A stretch of 64,000 nucleotides of DNA from Delftia tsuruhatensis NBRC 16741 (GTDB lineage Bacteria; Pseudomonadota; Gammaproteobacteria; Burkholderiales; Burkholderiaceae_C): NCBI RefSeq assembly GCF_001571325.1, contig NZ_BCTO01000022.1:124001-188000 (forward strand), read 5' to 3'. Positions 26,295 to 35,921 of the stretch are shown piece after piece; position 1 is the first letter of the stretch, and the number at the start of each line of letters is the position of its first letter. The notes under the pieces were generated by a model. That model made no database searches. It worked only from the letters and a program-made list of their open reading frames with translations, and had not been told where the DNA came from. The position numbers and the translations under genes are program-made.

Positions 26295-27464
26295 TTACTC
26301 GGTATCCAGTAGCTCCACAGTGGCCTGCGCGAGGGTTGCACAGCCTGTCAGGGCCATGGCGACCTCCAGTTCGTCGCGCAGCAGCCTCAGTACGTGGGCC
26401 ACGCCAGCGGCACCTGCATTGGCCAGACCCCAGATTATCGGGCGGCCTATCAGCACAGCCGTTGCACCGAGAGCGATGGCCTTGAGCACATCGGTGCCTC
26501 GCCGTATGCCGCCGTCGGCGAGCACAGGGAGCGCATGGCCCGAGTTGTGCAAGGCCTTGGTGACGCGCGCCAGTGCGGTGGCCGTTGCGGGAACGGTATC
26601 CAGCGTGCGTCCCCCGTGGTTGGAAACAATGATGCCTGCCACGCCCGATCTCGCCGCCTGCAGCGCGTCAGCCGGATGCAGCACCCCCTTGAGCAGCACT
26701 GGCAGGCGTGTCTGCTGCTGCAGCCAGGCGACGTCATCCCAGGTGGGCGCATGCTGCAGCAGGCCGTCGAACAGTGCGCTCTGGTCCGGTGTGAGCCGGA
26801 CGGCCGGAGATGGAGCCAGGCCCTGCAGATTGACGGCAGAAATGCCGGCGGGAAGGCTAAAGCGCGCGCGGCGTTCACGGTCCCGTACGCCGCTGGCGGG
26901 GGCGTCCACCGTCAGCACCAGCGCTTCGTAGCCTGCCGCCTCGGCCCGTTCGATCAATTGCCTGGTAAAGCCCCGGTCGTGCTGCAGGTACAGCTGGAAC
27001 CATAGCGGCCCGCGGGTCGGCGTGAGCTGTGCGGCCTTCGCCACAGTCTCCAGCGGCAGGCTGGCCTGGGTGCTGAGCACCATGCCCGCGCCCAGCGCCG
27101 CAGCCGCATAGGCTGTTGCAAGCTCTGCGTCGGCATGCGCCATTTGCTGGAAGGCCATGGGGGCGACCAGCAGGGGGCAGGCCAGCTCTCGCCCCAGCAG
27201 TTGCAGCCGTGTGTTTCCCCCTGCAAGAGGCCTGAGTACGCGTGGCCACAACGTGAGCGCATCCCAGGCGCTGCGGTTGGCGGCAAGGCTGTGCTCATCG
27301 GCCGCGCCGCCCGAGAAGTAGGCCCAGGCGTTGTCGTCCAACCGCTGCCGCGCCTGGATCTCGTGGTCGGCCAGATTGATGATGCCGTCGGGAACGGCTT
27401 GCAGTGCGGGCACTTGGCTCATGGCATTGGAGGGGGGCGATGGCGCATTGCCGGTGGCAGACAT
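26295..27464 (-). CDS. Alpha-hydroxy-acid oxidizing enzyme (FMN, L-lactate dehydrogenase/glycolate oxidase family)
   Basis: 389 residues from ATG 27464; the longer frame would start inside the upstream terminator. It has the FMN beta/alpha barrel with LVAPMAFQQMAHADAE, GPLWFQLYLQHDRG, LKGVLHP, the catalytic IIVSNHGGRTLDTVPAT (His-Gly-Gly-Arg) and LADGGIRRGTDVLKAIALGATAVLIGRP. It oxidises a 2-hydroxy acid to the 2-oxo acid. The exact substrate cannot be told from sequence. Confidence 0.88.
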   Translation of the reverse strand: MSATGNAPSPPSNAMSQVPALQAVPDGIINLADHEIQARQRLDDNAWAYFSGGAADEHSLAANRSAWDALTLWPRVLRPLAGGNTRLQLLGRELACPLLVAPMAFQQMAHADAELATAYAAAALGAGMVLSTQASLPLETVAKAAQLTPTRGPLWFQLYLQHDRGFTRQLIERAEAAGYEALVLTVDAPASGVRDRERRARFSLPAGISAVNLQGLAPSPAVRLTPDQSALFDGLLQHAPTWDDVAWLQQQTRLPVLLKGVLHPADALQAARSGVAGIIVSNHGGRTLDTVPATATALARVTKALHNSGHALPVLADGGIRRGTDVLKAIALGATAVLIGRPIIWGLANAGAAGVAHVLRLLRDELEVAMALTGCATLAQATVELLDTE

Positions 27465-27466
27465 CC

Positions 27467-27501
27467 GGAAAAAAGAAAAGCCGGCCCATGGGCCGGCTTT
27501 C
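27467..27501 (-). terminator. Terminator after the SWIB gene
   Basis: Stem AAAGCCGGCC / GGCCGGCTTT with a CATG loop. On the reverse strand the T-rich tail TTTTCTTTTTT follows. It ends the SWIB gene just before the hydroxy-acid oxidase start. Confidence 0.88.
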
Positions 27502-27523
27502 ATCCGTGGGGCAGGCCCGGGGA

Positions 27524-27823
27524 TTACTTGACGTGCTTGCCGATCAGGCCAGCCATCTCGAACATCGAGACTTGGGGCTTGCCGAACACTTCCTTGAGCT
27601 TGGCATCAGCGTTGATCATGCGCTTGTTGGCAGCGTCTTGCAGCTTGTTGGCCTTGATGTAGACCCACAGCTTGCTGATGATCTCGGTGCGGGGCAGGGG
27701 GGTGGAACCCACCACGGCAGCCAGAGCGGGGCTGGGGGTGAGGGGTTTCATGAAGGCGGCGTTGGGAGTGCGCTTCTTTGCGGGAGCTGCCGGAGCAGCC
27801 GTTGCCTTCTTTGCAGTTGCCAT
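27524..27823 (-). CDS. SWIB/MDM2-domain protein
   Basis: 99 residues. A basic Ala/Lys-rich tail of about 20 residues (MATAKKATAAPAAPAKKRTP) leads into the SWIB domain (FMKPLTPSPALAAVVGSTPLPRTEIISKLWVYIKANKLQD; VSMFEMAGLIGKHVK). Such proteins occur widely in Burkholderiales and Chlamydiae and are thought to be DNA-associated, histone-H1-like. The role is not established. It is a single gene with a strong terminator. Confidence 0.9.
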   Translation of the reverse strand: MATAKKATAAPAAPAKKRTPNAAFMKPLTPSPALAAVVGSTPLPRTEIISKLWVYIKANKLQDAANKRMINADAKLKEVFGKPQVSMFEMAGLIGKHVK

Positions 27824-28039
27824 GTTGCTTGTTCCTAGTATGGAGTGGATTCTTTACCAGCGAAAAACCGTCGCTATCCACTGGCAGGCTGATGCTAATG
27901 GGAAAAAAACGGTCTTCCAAGCTCACCCGTCAAATTTTTGCCTCGATTTGTTGCTGTGGCGCTGTTTTTTGAAGAGTTTTTGCATTCCTGCTCCCTTTCG
28001 GGGGCCGCCATGGCTGGAGGGCCGTCGGAGTCAGCGCTC

Positions 28040-28990
28040 TCAGAGGAGGCGGGCCTCGCTTGTGGAAGAAGGTTCCGAAGAGAGTTTTCGGGCGGGCCAG
28101 GTAGCCACAAAAATGCCCAGCAGGGCGATCGCGAAGGCCAGTGCCTGCATGGATGTGACCCGTTCGCCCAGCACGCACATGCCGACCAAGGCGGCGCTGA
28201 TCGGCAGCAAAACCGTGAAAGTGCCCGCCTGCGAGGCTGGCACGCTGCGCAGGCCCGTCATCCACAGCCATACGGTCCACACGCAGGCAGCCAGGGCGTA
28301 GAACAGCAGCAGTCCCCAGATGCTCCATTGCACGCTGCCGAAGTCGAAGTGCCAGGCCAGATACAGCCCGAAGGGAGTTGACAGCGCAAATCCCCAGAGG
28401 TTGACGATGGATGTGATGCGTTTGGGCCCCAGGGATGTGGTCAGGCGCTTGCCGATCACGGCGTAAAACGCCTCGCAAAGCACGGCGCCGACGAGCAGCA
28501 TCTGCCCCAGCCATGCCTGCGACGAGGTCGAAGAGGCTGCCGCGGTGCCCGCGTCGGGGCGCGACAGTGCATACAAGCCTATGCCGGTCACAGCCAGTGC
28601 AATGGCCAGCCAGGTGCGCGCGGCCACGCGCTCGCGCAGGAACAGCCAGCTCATCAAGGCCACGGCGGCCGGAATGGCGGCCATGGTCACGCCTGCCGTG
28701 ACGGCGCTGGTCAGGCTGACGCCGGTAACCATGCAGATGGTGAAGAGGAAGTTGCCGAACAGCGACTCCAGGAACAGCAGTCCTTGTGTGCGGCGCGGCA
28801 AGGGAGCCTCGTCAGCCGGCTTGCGCAGCCATCGCAGCATGGCGATGGCTCCTATGCCAAAGCGCAGCCAGGCCAGCAACAGCACCGGAAAAATGGCGGC
28901 CAAGGGCTTGGATAGGGCGACATAGCTGCCGACCAGGGACATGCTCAGCGCCAGGCAGGCATAGGCAGATCTGCGATGGGAGGTGTTCAC
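28040..28990 (-). CDS. EamA/DMT family transporter
   Basis: 316 residues with ten membrane segments in two EamA repeats (SLVGSYVALSKPLAAIFPVLLLAWLRFGIG; later QAGTFTVLLPISAALVGMCVLGERVTSMQALAFAIALLGIFVA). A drug/metabolite exporter of unknown substrate, such as amino acids or aromatic compounds. The start at 28990 is followed by a short basic N-terminus. No operon partner. Confidence 0.85.
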   Translation of the reverse strand: MNTSHRRSAYACLALSMSLVGSYVALSKPLAAIFPVLLLAWLRFGIGAIAMLRWLRKPADEAPLPRRTQGLLFLESLFGNFLFTICMVTGVSLTSAVTAGVTMAAIPAAVALMSWLFLRERVAARTWLAIALAVTGIGLYALSRPDAGTAAASSTSSQAWLGQMLLVGAVLCEAFYAVIGKRLTTSLGPKRITSIVNLWGFALSTPFGLYLAWHFDFGSVQWSIWGLLLFYALAACVWTVWLWMTGLRSVPASQAGTFTVLLPISAALVGMCVLGERVTSMQALAFAIALLGIFVATWPARKLSSEPSSTSEARLL

Positions 28991-29243
28991 GGCTTGTGGA
29001 GTTTGGGGCGGCGGTGGCGCTGCCTGAACGCGCGATGGTACCTGCGAGCACGGCAGGCACCCGTGACATACCTGTGTCGCGAATGCTTGCCATGCTGTGG
29101 CAATTTTTCACTGCATGGAATCTTCTTTTTGCATTGTGAAAAATTGGATTGCTGCGTTGCGCCATTTTTTCTCAATACGAGAAATGCAATTTCATATTGA
29201 AAAATATGAAAATAAGCTGTTGATTTTTATGAAGAAAAATTTA

Positions 29244-29257
29244 GTCTTGTATAAGAC
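29244..29257. promoter_or_regulatory. Palindromic operator-like site 1 of aceA
   Basis: GTCTTGTATAAGAC, an inverted repeat with 12 of 14 symmetric positions. It is repeated 30 bp further on. Confidence 0.55.
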
Positions 29258-29273
29258 ACAAGATGTTGATCGG

Positions 29274-29287
29274 GTCTTCTATAAGAC
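29274..29287. promoter_or_regulatory. Palindromic operator-like site 2 of aceA
   Basis: GTCTTCTATAAGAC, identical to site 1 except for one base. The 30-bp centre spacing is close to three helical turns, as for cooperative dimers on one DNA face. The regulator is unknown to me. Confidence 0.55.
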
Positions 29288-29352
29288 TTAAATTTGATCC
29301 CAAGGCCGACGCAAGAAAGCCGCTTGTTTCAACAACCTCCCAGGAGAGCAAC

Positions 29353-30684
29353 ATGCCCCAATCCCTGACCCAGCAACTGAGCCGCGAACAACAGATTTCC
29401 GCCCTTGAGAAAGACTGGGCGCAGAACCCCCGTTGGAAGGGTGTCAAGCGTGGCTACAGCGCCGCTGACGTGGTGCGTCTTCGCGGCAGCCTGCAGCCTG
29501 AATACACTCTGGCCCAGCGCGGCGCGGAACTGCTCTGGGACAGGATCAACGGCGGTGCCAAGAAAGGCTACGTGAATGCCTTTGGCGCCATCTCTGCGGG
29601 CCAGGCCATGCAGCAGGCCAAGGCCGGCCTGGAAGCGGTGTACCTGTCGGGCTGGCAGGTGGCTGCCGACGGCAACACCAGCGAAACCATGTACCCCGAC
29701 CAGTCGCTGTACGCCTATGACTCGGTGCCCACCATGGTGCGCCGCATCAACAACACCTTCAAGCGCGCCGACGAAATCCAGTGGAGCCGTGGCATCAACC
29801 CCGGCGACAAGGAATTCATCGACTACTTCCTGCCCATCGTGGCGGATGCCGAAGCCGGCTTCGGCGGCGTGCTCAACGCGTTCGAGCTGATGAAGAACAT
29901 GATTGCCGCTGGCGCGGCAGGCGTGCACTTCGAGGACCAGTTGGCCGCCGTGAAGAAGTGCGGCCACATGGGTGGCAAGGTGCTGGTGCCTACCCAGGAA
30001 GCCGTCGAGAAGCTGATCTCCGCGCGCTTTGCCGCCGACGTGATGGGCGTGCCCACCATCGTGCTGGCCCGTACCGATGCTGAAGCCGCCAACCTGATCA
30101 CCTCCGACCATGACGCCAACGACAAGCCGTTCCTGACCGGCGAGCGCACGCAGGAAGGCTTCTACCGGGTCAGGAACGGCATGGAGCAATCCATCAGCCG
30201 CGGCGTGGCCTACGCACCCTATGCAGACCTGGTGTGGTGCGAAACCGGCGTGCCTGACATCGGCTTTGCCCGCGAGTTCGCCCAGGCCGTGCATGGTGCC
30301 TGCCCAGGCAAGCTGCTGAGCTACAACTGCTCGCCGTCGTTCAACTGGAAGAAGAACCTCAACGACAGCCAGATTGCCTCCTTCCAGGAAGAGCTGTCTG
30401 CGTTGGGCTACAAGTTCCAATTCATCACGCTGGCCGGCATTCACATCAACTGGTTCAACACCTTCAAGTTTGCCCACGCCTACGCCAACGGCGAAGGCAT
30501 GAAGCACTACGTGAACATGGTGCAGGAGCCCGAATTCGCAGCCCGCGAACAAGGCTACACCTTCGTGTCTCACCAGCAGGAAGTGGGCGCAGGCTACTTC
30601 GACGACGTGACCACGGTGATCCAGGGTGGCTCGTCCAGCGTCAAGGCACTGACCGGCTCCACGGAAGAGGAGCAATTCCACTGA
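29353..30684 (+). CDS. aceA: Isocitrate lyase
   Basis: 443 residues, normal length. It cleaves isocitrate to glyoxylate and succinate (glyoxylate bypass). The catalytic loop KKCGHMGGK (residues about 200-208), [16 protein letters not shown], and [14 protein letters not shown] are intact. ATG 29353 follows AGGAGAG. The last 77 codons and the following terminator are duplicated at 48715-49035, so this copy's 3' end may have been supplied by the adjacent island. Confidence 0.95.
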   Translation: MPQSLTQQLSREQQISALEKDWAQNPRWKGVKRGYSAADVVRLRGSLQPEYTLAQRGAELLWDRINGGAKKGYVNAFGAISAGQAMQQAKAGLEAVYLSGWQVAADGNTSETMYPDQSLYAYDSVPTMVRRINNTFKRADEIQWSRGINPGDKEFIDYFLPIVADAEAGFGGVLNAFELMKNMIAAGAAGVHFEDQLAAVKKCGHMGGKVLVPTQEAVEKLISARFAADVMGVPTIVLARTDAEAANLITSDHDANDKPFLTGERTQEGFYRVRNGMEQSISRGVAYAPYADLVWCETGVPDIGFAREFAQAVHGACPGKLLSYNCSPSFNWKKNLNDSQIASFQEELSALGYKFQFITLAGIHINWFNTFKFAHAYANGEGMKHYVNMVQEPEFAAREQGYTFVSHQQEVGAGYFDDVTTVIQGGSSSVKALTGSTEEEQFH

Positions 30685-30772
30685 AGCGCGGCTTCGTTGA
30701 GTGCAACTTCAGGTAGATAGGGGTGAGAAAGCGTCCGGAGCCTTGTGCTTCGGGCGCTTTTTCTTTGCTGGG
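30452..30772. repeat. Left copy of 321-bp direct repeat (aceA 3' end plus terminator)
   Basis: Matches 48715-49035. The coding part (30452-30684) is identical base for base; the 88 bp after the stop differ at three positions. Homology stops sharply on both sides. It marks the left boundary of the island. Confidence 0.92.
30728..30762 (+). terminator. Terminator of aceA
   Basis: Stem AAAGCGTCCGGA / TTCGGGCGCTTT with one mismatch, followed by TTTTTC. Present again in the right repeat copy. Confidence 0.8.
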
Positions 30773-30916
30773 TGAAGCCGTAGCCTGTGGGAACGCTCCC
30801 GAATACTGCACTTGCCCGAACGCAGCCGCAACCCCGCCAGCAGCCATCGACTTCAGGCTTGCTTGATTCATTCAGAGCCTTACACATGAACGGCAGCAGG
30901 TGGGCTTACTGCCACG

Positions 30917-32554
30917 TCAATTTGGCGCGGTGGAACCTTCGTTCTTCAGCTCGGCAAACTTGGCTGCCATGGTCGGGTTGCCGCGTGTAAGCTTCTTGAC
31001 GGTGAGGTCCTCGGCCTTGTCATTGGCCAAGCGCAGGTTGTTGGCCGACTTGTGGAGCGCCTCCTTGGTCTTTTCCAGGTCCTTGATGGCTTCGTCGATG
31101 CGCTTGACGGCTTCCTCGAAACCATCGGAGGCCAGGCGCCAGTTGCGGCCGAACGCAGTCTTGAAATCGTCCAACTGGCTCTCGAAGCGTGTGATGTCCA
31201 GGTTCTGCGCTTTCACCAGGGCCAGCTCAGACTTGTAGTGCAGCGAGTTCATGGCCGCATTGCGCAGTAGCGTAATCATGGGGATGAAGAACTGCGGCCG
31301 CACCACATACATCTTGGGATAGCGGTGCGAGACATCGACGATGCCGCTGTTGTAGAGCTCGTTCTCGGGCTCCAGCAGCGAGACCAGCACCGCGTACTCG
31401 CAGCCTTTTTCCGTGCGGTCCTTGTCCAGCTCCTTGAAGAAGTCTTCGTTCCTCTTCTTGGTGGTCGTCTGGTCGTTCTCGTTCTTCATCTCGAACATGA
31501 TGGAGACGATCTCGGTCTGGGCATCGTCGCTCTCGCGGAAGATGAAGTCGCCCTTGCTGCCGCTGCTGGCGTCGTTGTCCTTCTCGAAATACGCGCGCGG
31601 GAAAGCGCTGGCGCGGATTCGGTTGAACTCGATGTCGCAGTGCTGCTCCAGCGTCTCGCCCACCATCTTGGTCGACAGCCTGGCCTTCATGTCGCGCAGG
31701 CGCTCAATGGCCTCGTCTCGGTCCTTGAGTTGGGTTTCGTACTTGTCCTTGAGCGATTTTTCGGCCAGCTCCTTTTCCAGCGCAGCGCGATCTAGATCAT
31801 TTTTAAAAGTGTCGCGCTCTTGCTGCACCTTGCCCACGGCCTCGGTAATCGCCAATTGGTGGCTAACCGACGTCGCATCCAGTTGAGATTTAAGTGTTTG
31901 CAACGCAAGCTCTTTGCTCGTAGCGGCTTTTTGCAACTCGCTTTCCAGTCGGGCTTGCGCCAGCTCGGCCTGGGCTTTTTGCTCGAGCAGGGTTTGGCGC
32001 AGTTGCTGCGCCAGTTCGTCGCGCTGTTTCTGTGCATCGCTGACAGCGGTGCTCACTGCCAACTGGCGTGCCACAGCTTCACCGTCCAACTGAGACTTGA
32101 GTTTTTGGATTTCCGCATCTTTGGCCGCAGCAGTCTTCTCCAACTCGGCCTGCAGCCGTGTAGCAGCCAGTTGTTCGGCGCTTTGCTGCTCGCTCTGTGC
32201 TTGGGCTAATTGGTTGATCAGTGCATCACGCTCTTTTTCCAACCCGCTCTGGGCTTGAGCCACTGCCAGTTGGCTGGCCATAGCCGCGGCATCCAGCTGG
32301 CTTTTGAGATCTTGGATTTCGGCATCCTTGTTGGCGGCGCTGCTCATCAATTCACTTTCCATTCTGGCTTTTTCCAGTGCGACGGCGTTGCACTTTTCTT
32401 GCTCCGCAAATTGTAGGCGCTCATGCAACTGCTTCTCTAGCTCTTCTCTTTGCTTGTCAAACTCGCTGTCGCGAACCTGCTTCTGAATATCAGCGTAACC
32501 AGCTTCATCGATCTTGAATGCTTTTTTACAGTGAGGGCAAATGATTTCGTGCAT
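30917..32554 (-). CDS. DUF2130 coiled-coil protein with PD-(D/E)XK-like nuclease region
   Basis: 545 residues from ATG 32554 (TTG 32605 would add 17). The N-terminus has a CPHCKKAF zinc-ribbon-like start. Residues about 30-270 are a long coiled coil with repeated KDAEIQxLKSQLD units. Then comes the DUF2130 core with GDFIFRE ... [13 protein letters not shown], a plausible D...ExK nuclease site. Members are often linked to phages and defence loci. Function unproven. It is the first gene inside the island, pointing toward aceA. Confidence 0.8.
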   Translation of the reverse strand: MHEIICPHCKKAFKIDEAGYADIQKQVRDSEFDKQREELEKQLHERLQFAEQEKCNAVALEKARMESELMSSAANKDAEIQDLKSQLDAAAMASQLAVAQAQSGLEKERDALINQLAQAQSEQQSAEQLAATRLQAELEKTAAAKDAEIQKLKSQLDGEAVARQLAVSTAVSDAQKQRDELAQQLRQTLLEQKAQAELAQARLESELQKAATSKELALQTLKSQLDATSVSHQLAITEAVGKVQQERDTFKNDLDRAALEKELAEKSLKDKYETQLKDRDEAIERLRDMKARLSTKMVGETLEQHCDIEFNRIRASAFPRAYFEKDNDASSGSKGDFIFRESDDAQTEIVSIMFEMKNENDQTTTKKRNEDFFKELDKDRTEKGCEYAVLVSLLEPENELYNSGIVDVSHRYPKMYVVRPQFFIPMITLLRNAAMNSLHYKSELALVKAQNLDITRFESQLDDFKTAFGRNWRLASDGFEEAVKRIDEAIKDLEKTKEALHKSANNLRLANDKAEDLTVKKLTRGNPTMAAKFAELKNEGSTAPN

Positions 32555-32877
32555 GGAATTTTGAATATTGAGAGTTGTCTGGAAGCTCTTCAATTCTTGA
32601 TTCAATTGGAATTAAAGAGCGTTGGGTAGCATTGCGTGGTAATCGACCTAGGGTCTAGCTAGGGGATTCGGGGGGTGGTGGTTGTTGTGCAGATGTGCTA
32701 ATCGACCGTCATTCAGTGAATTTTCTACAGGGTTGTTTTATGCCTGAAGTTGCTGACAGGGCTTCCTCCGGCGGAGGCTCTGGTGGGGCCGAAGACTGGT
32801 TGATTCTGATTTCGACAGGATGACACAGTCAGTGAAATCATGTATCGTATCAATACGTTGAGAAAAGAGGTGAGGAA

Positions 32878-33918
32878 GTGGAGTCATTGAATGCAATGAA
32901 TGCGATGCAGTCACATATCCAAGACTGCATCAGCAAGCTACCTGTCATCGTGCTGGGTAGCGGTGCGTCTGCAGCGCATGGCATTCCAGGTATGGGCCCC
33001 CTAGGCAGTCACCTAGCAGCTTCGATTCTGCCTGCGGACTGCCAGTTTGACCCGCATCTCATAGGATGGACCGGATTCCTCGACAAAGTTCAGAAGATGG
33101 ATCTTGAGTCCGCTTTGACCGATGTCAATGTGACACCTCAGGTGCTCAAGCATATAGTACACACCACTTGGAAATTTCTCAACGCAGCAGACTTCCAGAT
33201 TTTCGAGCAGGTGCTCGCTAACCGGCGGTTGTTGCCGCTTAGCCAACTGTTCCAGCACCTCTTGCGCAGTACTGCCATGGAAATCCAGGTTGTGACCCCC
33301 AACTATGACCGCCTTGCAGAGTATGCTGCGGAGGCCGCCGGCTACTGTGCTTACACCGGTTTCACCTTTGGCATGTTCGGCTCGCGCGCTGTCGATGTTC
33401 CGCGGATCCACACAGCGCGTAGACCAGCGCGTACGGTCAATGTCTGGAAGGTGCATGGCTCGCTGGGCTGGTTCAGCGGAATGGACGGATCGGTCGTTGC
33501 GTTACCCCCCATTGGAACGGTTCCGAGAGACTTTACTCCAGTCATCGTCACGCCAGGCACCGAGAAATACCGCAGAACCCATGAAGAGCCATTCCGTAGT
33601 GCTATGCACAGCGCCGACGATGCAGTCGCCCGTGCCAGCGCATTTCTATGCATTGGCTACGGTTTCAATGACGATCACTTACAGCCTCTGATGATGGAGC
33701 GCTGCACGCGTCCTGAGGTTCCGTTGGTTCTTATCACTAAGGAAATCAGCCCCACGGCCCACAAGTTCCTTAAAAGCGGACGCTGCAGCCGCTACGTTGC
33801 ACTCGAGGAGTCACCGGCGGGCACCCGGATGTTCAGCCACGAAGCGCCGGATGGCCTAGAGCTTGCTGGTGAATCCTTCTGGCGTCTCGATCGACTTCTT
33901 CCTCTTGTTATTGGATAA
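32878..33918 (+). CDS. SIR2-domain protein of a SIR2-HerA antiphage system
   Basis: 346 residues from GTG 32878, which has AAAGAGG seven nt upstream. The NAD-binding opening LPVIVLGSGASAAHGIPGMG, then VVTPNYDRLAEYAA and VWKVHGSLGW (catalytic-type His), are SIR2-fold marks. In published SIR2-HerA systems the SIR2 subunit hydrolyses NAD+ on phage infection, and the cell stops growing or dies. Its stop abuts the HerA start with no gap, implying coupled synthesis. Confidence 0.85.
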   Translation: MESLNAMNAMQSHIQDCISKLPVIVLGSGASAAHGIPGMGPLGSHLAASILPADCQFDPHLIGWTGFLDKVQKMDLESALTDVNVTPQVLKHIVHTTWKFLNAADFQIFEQVLANRRLLPLSQLFQHLLRSTAMEIQVVTPNYDRLAEYAAEAAGYCAYTGFTFGMFGSRAVDVPRIHTARRPARTVNVWKVHGSLGWFSGMDGSVVALPPIGTVPRDFTPVIVTPGTEKYRRTHEEPFRSAMHSADDAVARASAFLCIGYGFNDDHLQPLMMERCTRPEVPLVLITKEISPTAHKFLKSGRCSRYVALEESPAGTRMFSHEAPDGLELAGESFWRLDRLLPLVIG

Positions 33919-35700
33919 ATGCATATGAGTATCCTCGATTATAAAGACAACGAATCTTTGGGGCGGGTCCGCTCTGTGGATACAGCTACCGTGGTGATAG
34001 CGGTGGATGATGTTGAGCGGCTACGCAAGCTGCAGGTAAACCGTTTGGCAGTGCTGCAAAGCAGCCGTGCTGGTCAGTACCTGATCGGTATCATTCAGAA
34101 GATTACGCGTACAGCGGTCGACGGCATTGGAAGCTCGGTGGACACGGAGGAGACAACGGATGGCGACCAAGTGGCGGAACTCAATGTTGTGCGGATCGCA
34201 CTCATCGGCACGCTGATAGACAAGGTTGGGAATCGCAGCAACGTCTTCCTGCGCACGTTGGAAACAGTTCCGGAGATTGATGCCAACTGCTTTGCGCTTG
34301 AGGGTGAGCGGCTGACAGCTTTCATGCGCGTCATCGCCAATATTTCGGGAGATGGGCAGAAACTCACGCTCGGGCACTACACTCTTGATGCGAGTGCCGA
34401 TGCATTTTTGAACGGCAATAAATTCTTTCAACGCCATGCAGTCGTCGTTGGCAGCACGGGATCTGGCAAGTCCTGGACTACAGCCAGGATCCTTGAACAG
34501 GTAGCAGCACTGCCAAACGCCAATGCGGTCGTTTTCGATATTCATGGCGAATATGCGCCATTGAACGCGAAAGGGTTCCAGCATTTTCGCGTCGCAGGCC
34601 CTGCTGATCTGGACGGTAAGGCATCACTTGACAACGGCGTAATATTTTTGCCTTACTGGCTGCTCGGCTACGAAGCCATGACATCAATGTTTGTCGAGCG
34701 CACCGATCAGAACGCGCCGAACCAGGCGATGGTGATGTCCCGTGCCATCCTGGCAGCCAAGCAGGCCTATCTTGAGGCGCACGGCCGCAAAGACGTGCTC
34801 GATAACTTCACGATTGATAGTCCGATTCCATTTGATCTCAATTGTGTTATAGACGAACTGGGCAAGCTCAACGATGAAATGGTACCGGGCGCACGCGCCG
34901 GTTCAGAGAAGGCTGGTGAATTCAATGGAAAGCTGAGCCGGATGATTCAGCGGTTGGAGAATAAACGCACGGACCGGCGACTTGGCTTCCTGTTCCAAGG
35001 CACTACTGAAACGCACATGTTTGACTGGCTTGAGCGTTTGGTCAAGGCACTGTTGGCTGGTTCGATTAACCAGAAGGATGGCGGAGGTGGTGTGAAGATC
35101 ATCGACTTTTCCGAAGTGCCATCAGATGTTTTGCCTTTGATGGTAAGTCTGGTTGCGAAGCTCGCCTTTTCTGTGCAGCAGTGGACCGAAGCCTGTATGC
35201 GCCACCCAATAGCGATCTTCTGCGATGAGGCGCATCTCTATATTCCTGAGCGGCAACAGTCCGGTGGAGCTGGAGAGATATCTGTTGAGATATTCGAGAG
35301 GATTGCTAAGGAAGGCCGCAAGTATGGCGTCGGATTGGTCGTAATCAGCCAGCGACCCTCCGAGGTCAACCGTACCGTCCTGAGTCAGTGCAACAACTTG
35401 GTTGCTATGCGTCTCACTAATGGCGACGACCAGTCAGTGGTGCGTAGGCTGCTCCCAGACAGCTTGGCGGGATTCGGCGACCTCCTACCGGTGCTTGACA
35501 CTGGTGAAGCATTGGTGGTTGGGGATGCTAGTCTGCTGCCTACTCGGATCCGGGTTTCAATGCCGGAGCATCGACCAAACAGTGGCACTGTGGAATTCTG
35601 GGAACGCTGGGCTTCGGGCGAGGCGGTTGCTGACCTCTCGATTGCAGTCGACGGTTGGCGTAAACAGACCATGAATACTTCTAAAGTTCCTACCGAATAA
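33919..35700 (+). CDS. HerA-type ATPase of a SIR2-HerA antiphage system
   Basis: 593 residues. It has a HAS-barrel-like N-terminus, Walker A (VVGSTGSGKSWTT, about residues 176-188), Walker B (IAIFCDEAHLYIPE, about 430), an arginine-finger-type segment (ISQRPSEVNRTV, about 475) and a C-terminal RMPEH-like tail. HerA hexamers form a supercomplex with SIR2 in the known defence systems. ATG 33919 directly follows the SIR2 stop; ATG 33925 is an alternative. Confidence 0.87.
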   Translation: MHMSILDYKDNESLGRVRSVDTATVVIAVDDVERLRKLQVNRLAVLQSSRAGQYLIGIIQKITRTAVDGIGSSVDTEETTDGDQVAELNVVRIALIGTLIDKVGNRSNVFLRTLETVPEIDANCFALEGERLTAFMRVIANISGDGQKLTLGHYTLDASADAFLNGNKFFQRHAVVVGSTGSGKSWTTARILEQVAALPNANAVVFDIHGEYAPLNAKGFQHFRVAGPADLDGKASLDNGVIFLPYWLLGYEAMTSMFVERTDQNAPNQAMVMSRAILAAKQAYLEAHGRKDVLDNFTIDSPIPFDLNCVIDELGKLNDEMVPGARAGSEKAGEFNGKLSRMIQRLENKRTDRRLGFLFQGTTETHMFDWLERLVKALLAGSINQKDGGGGVKIIDFSEVPSDVLPLMVSLVAKLAFSVQQWTEACMRHPIAIFCDEAHLYIPERQQSGGAGEISVEIFERIAKEGRKYGVGLVVISQRPSEVNRTVLSQCNNLVAMRLTNGDDQSVVRRLLPDSLAGFGDLLPVLDTGEALVVGDASLLPTRIRVSMPEHRPNSGTVEFWERWASGEAVADLSIAVDGWRKQTMNTSKVPTE

Positions 35701-35921
35701 AATATACTGCCCCACCCATGCCATCATGCCGTGATAGCTCAGGTTTTCCTAAACATATTGGGCGCCTACGCCACGGCAACCACGTTTTGGCTGATCGTAG
35801 GGAATTGAGTTGCTCCAACCAAGGTGCCAACTTCTTTGTGGCCGGCGGTATGTTTCTCACTTTGTGGATGAGCGATTCACAGATAAGCGACAGGGCAGAG
35901 CTGTGAATCAGGAGTGCTATT

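Larger units (their letters stand above)
28991..29352 (+). other. Upstream region of aceA
   Basis: 362 bp without a gene. The first part is GC-rich leader of the divergent exporter. From about 29100 it turns strongly AT-rich, with several AAAAATT tracts. Two matching palindromes (29244-29257 and 29274-29287) sit 66-109 bp before the aceA ATG. AGGAGAG at 29343-29348 is the ribosome site. Confidence 0.7.
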
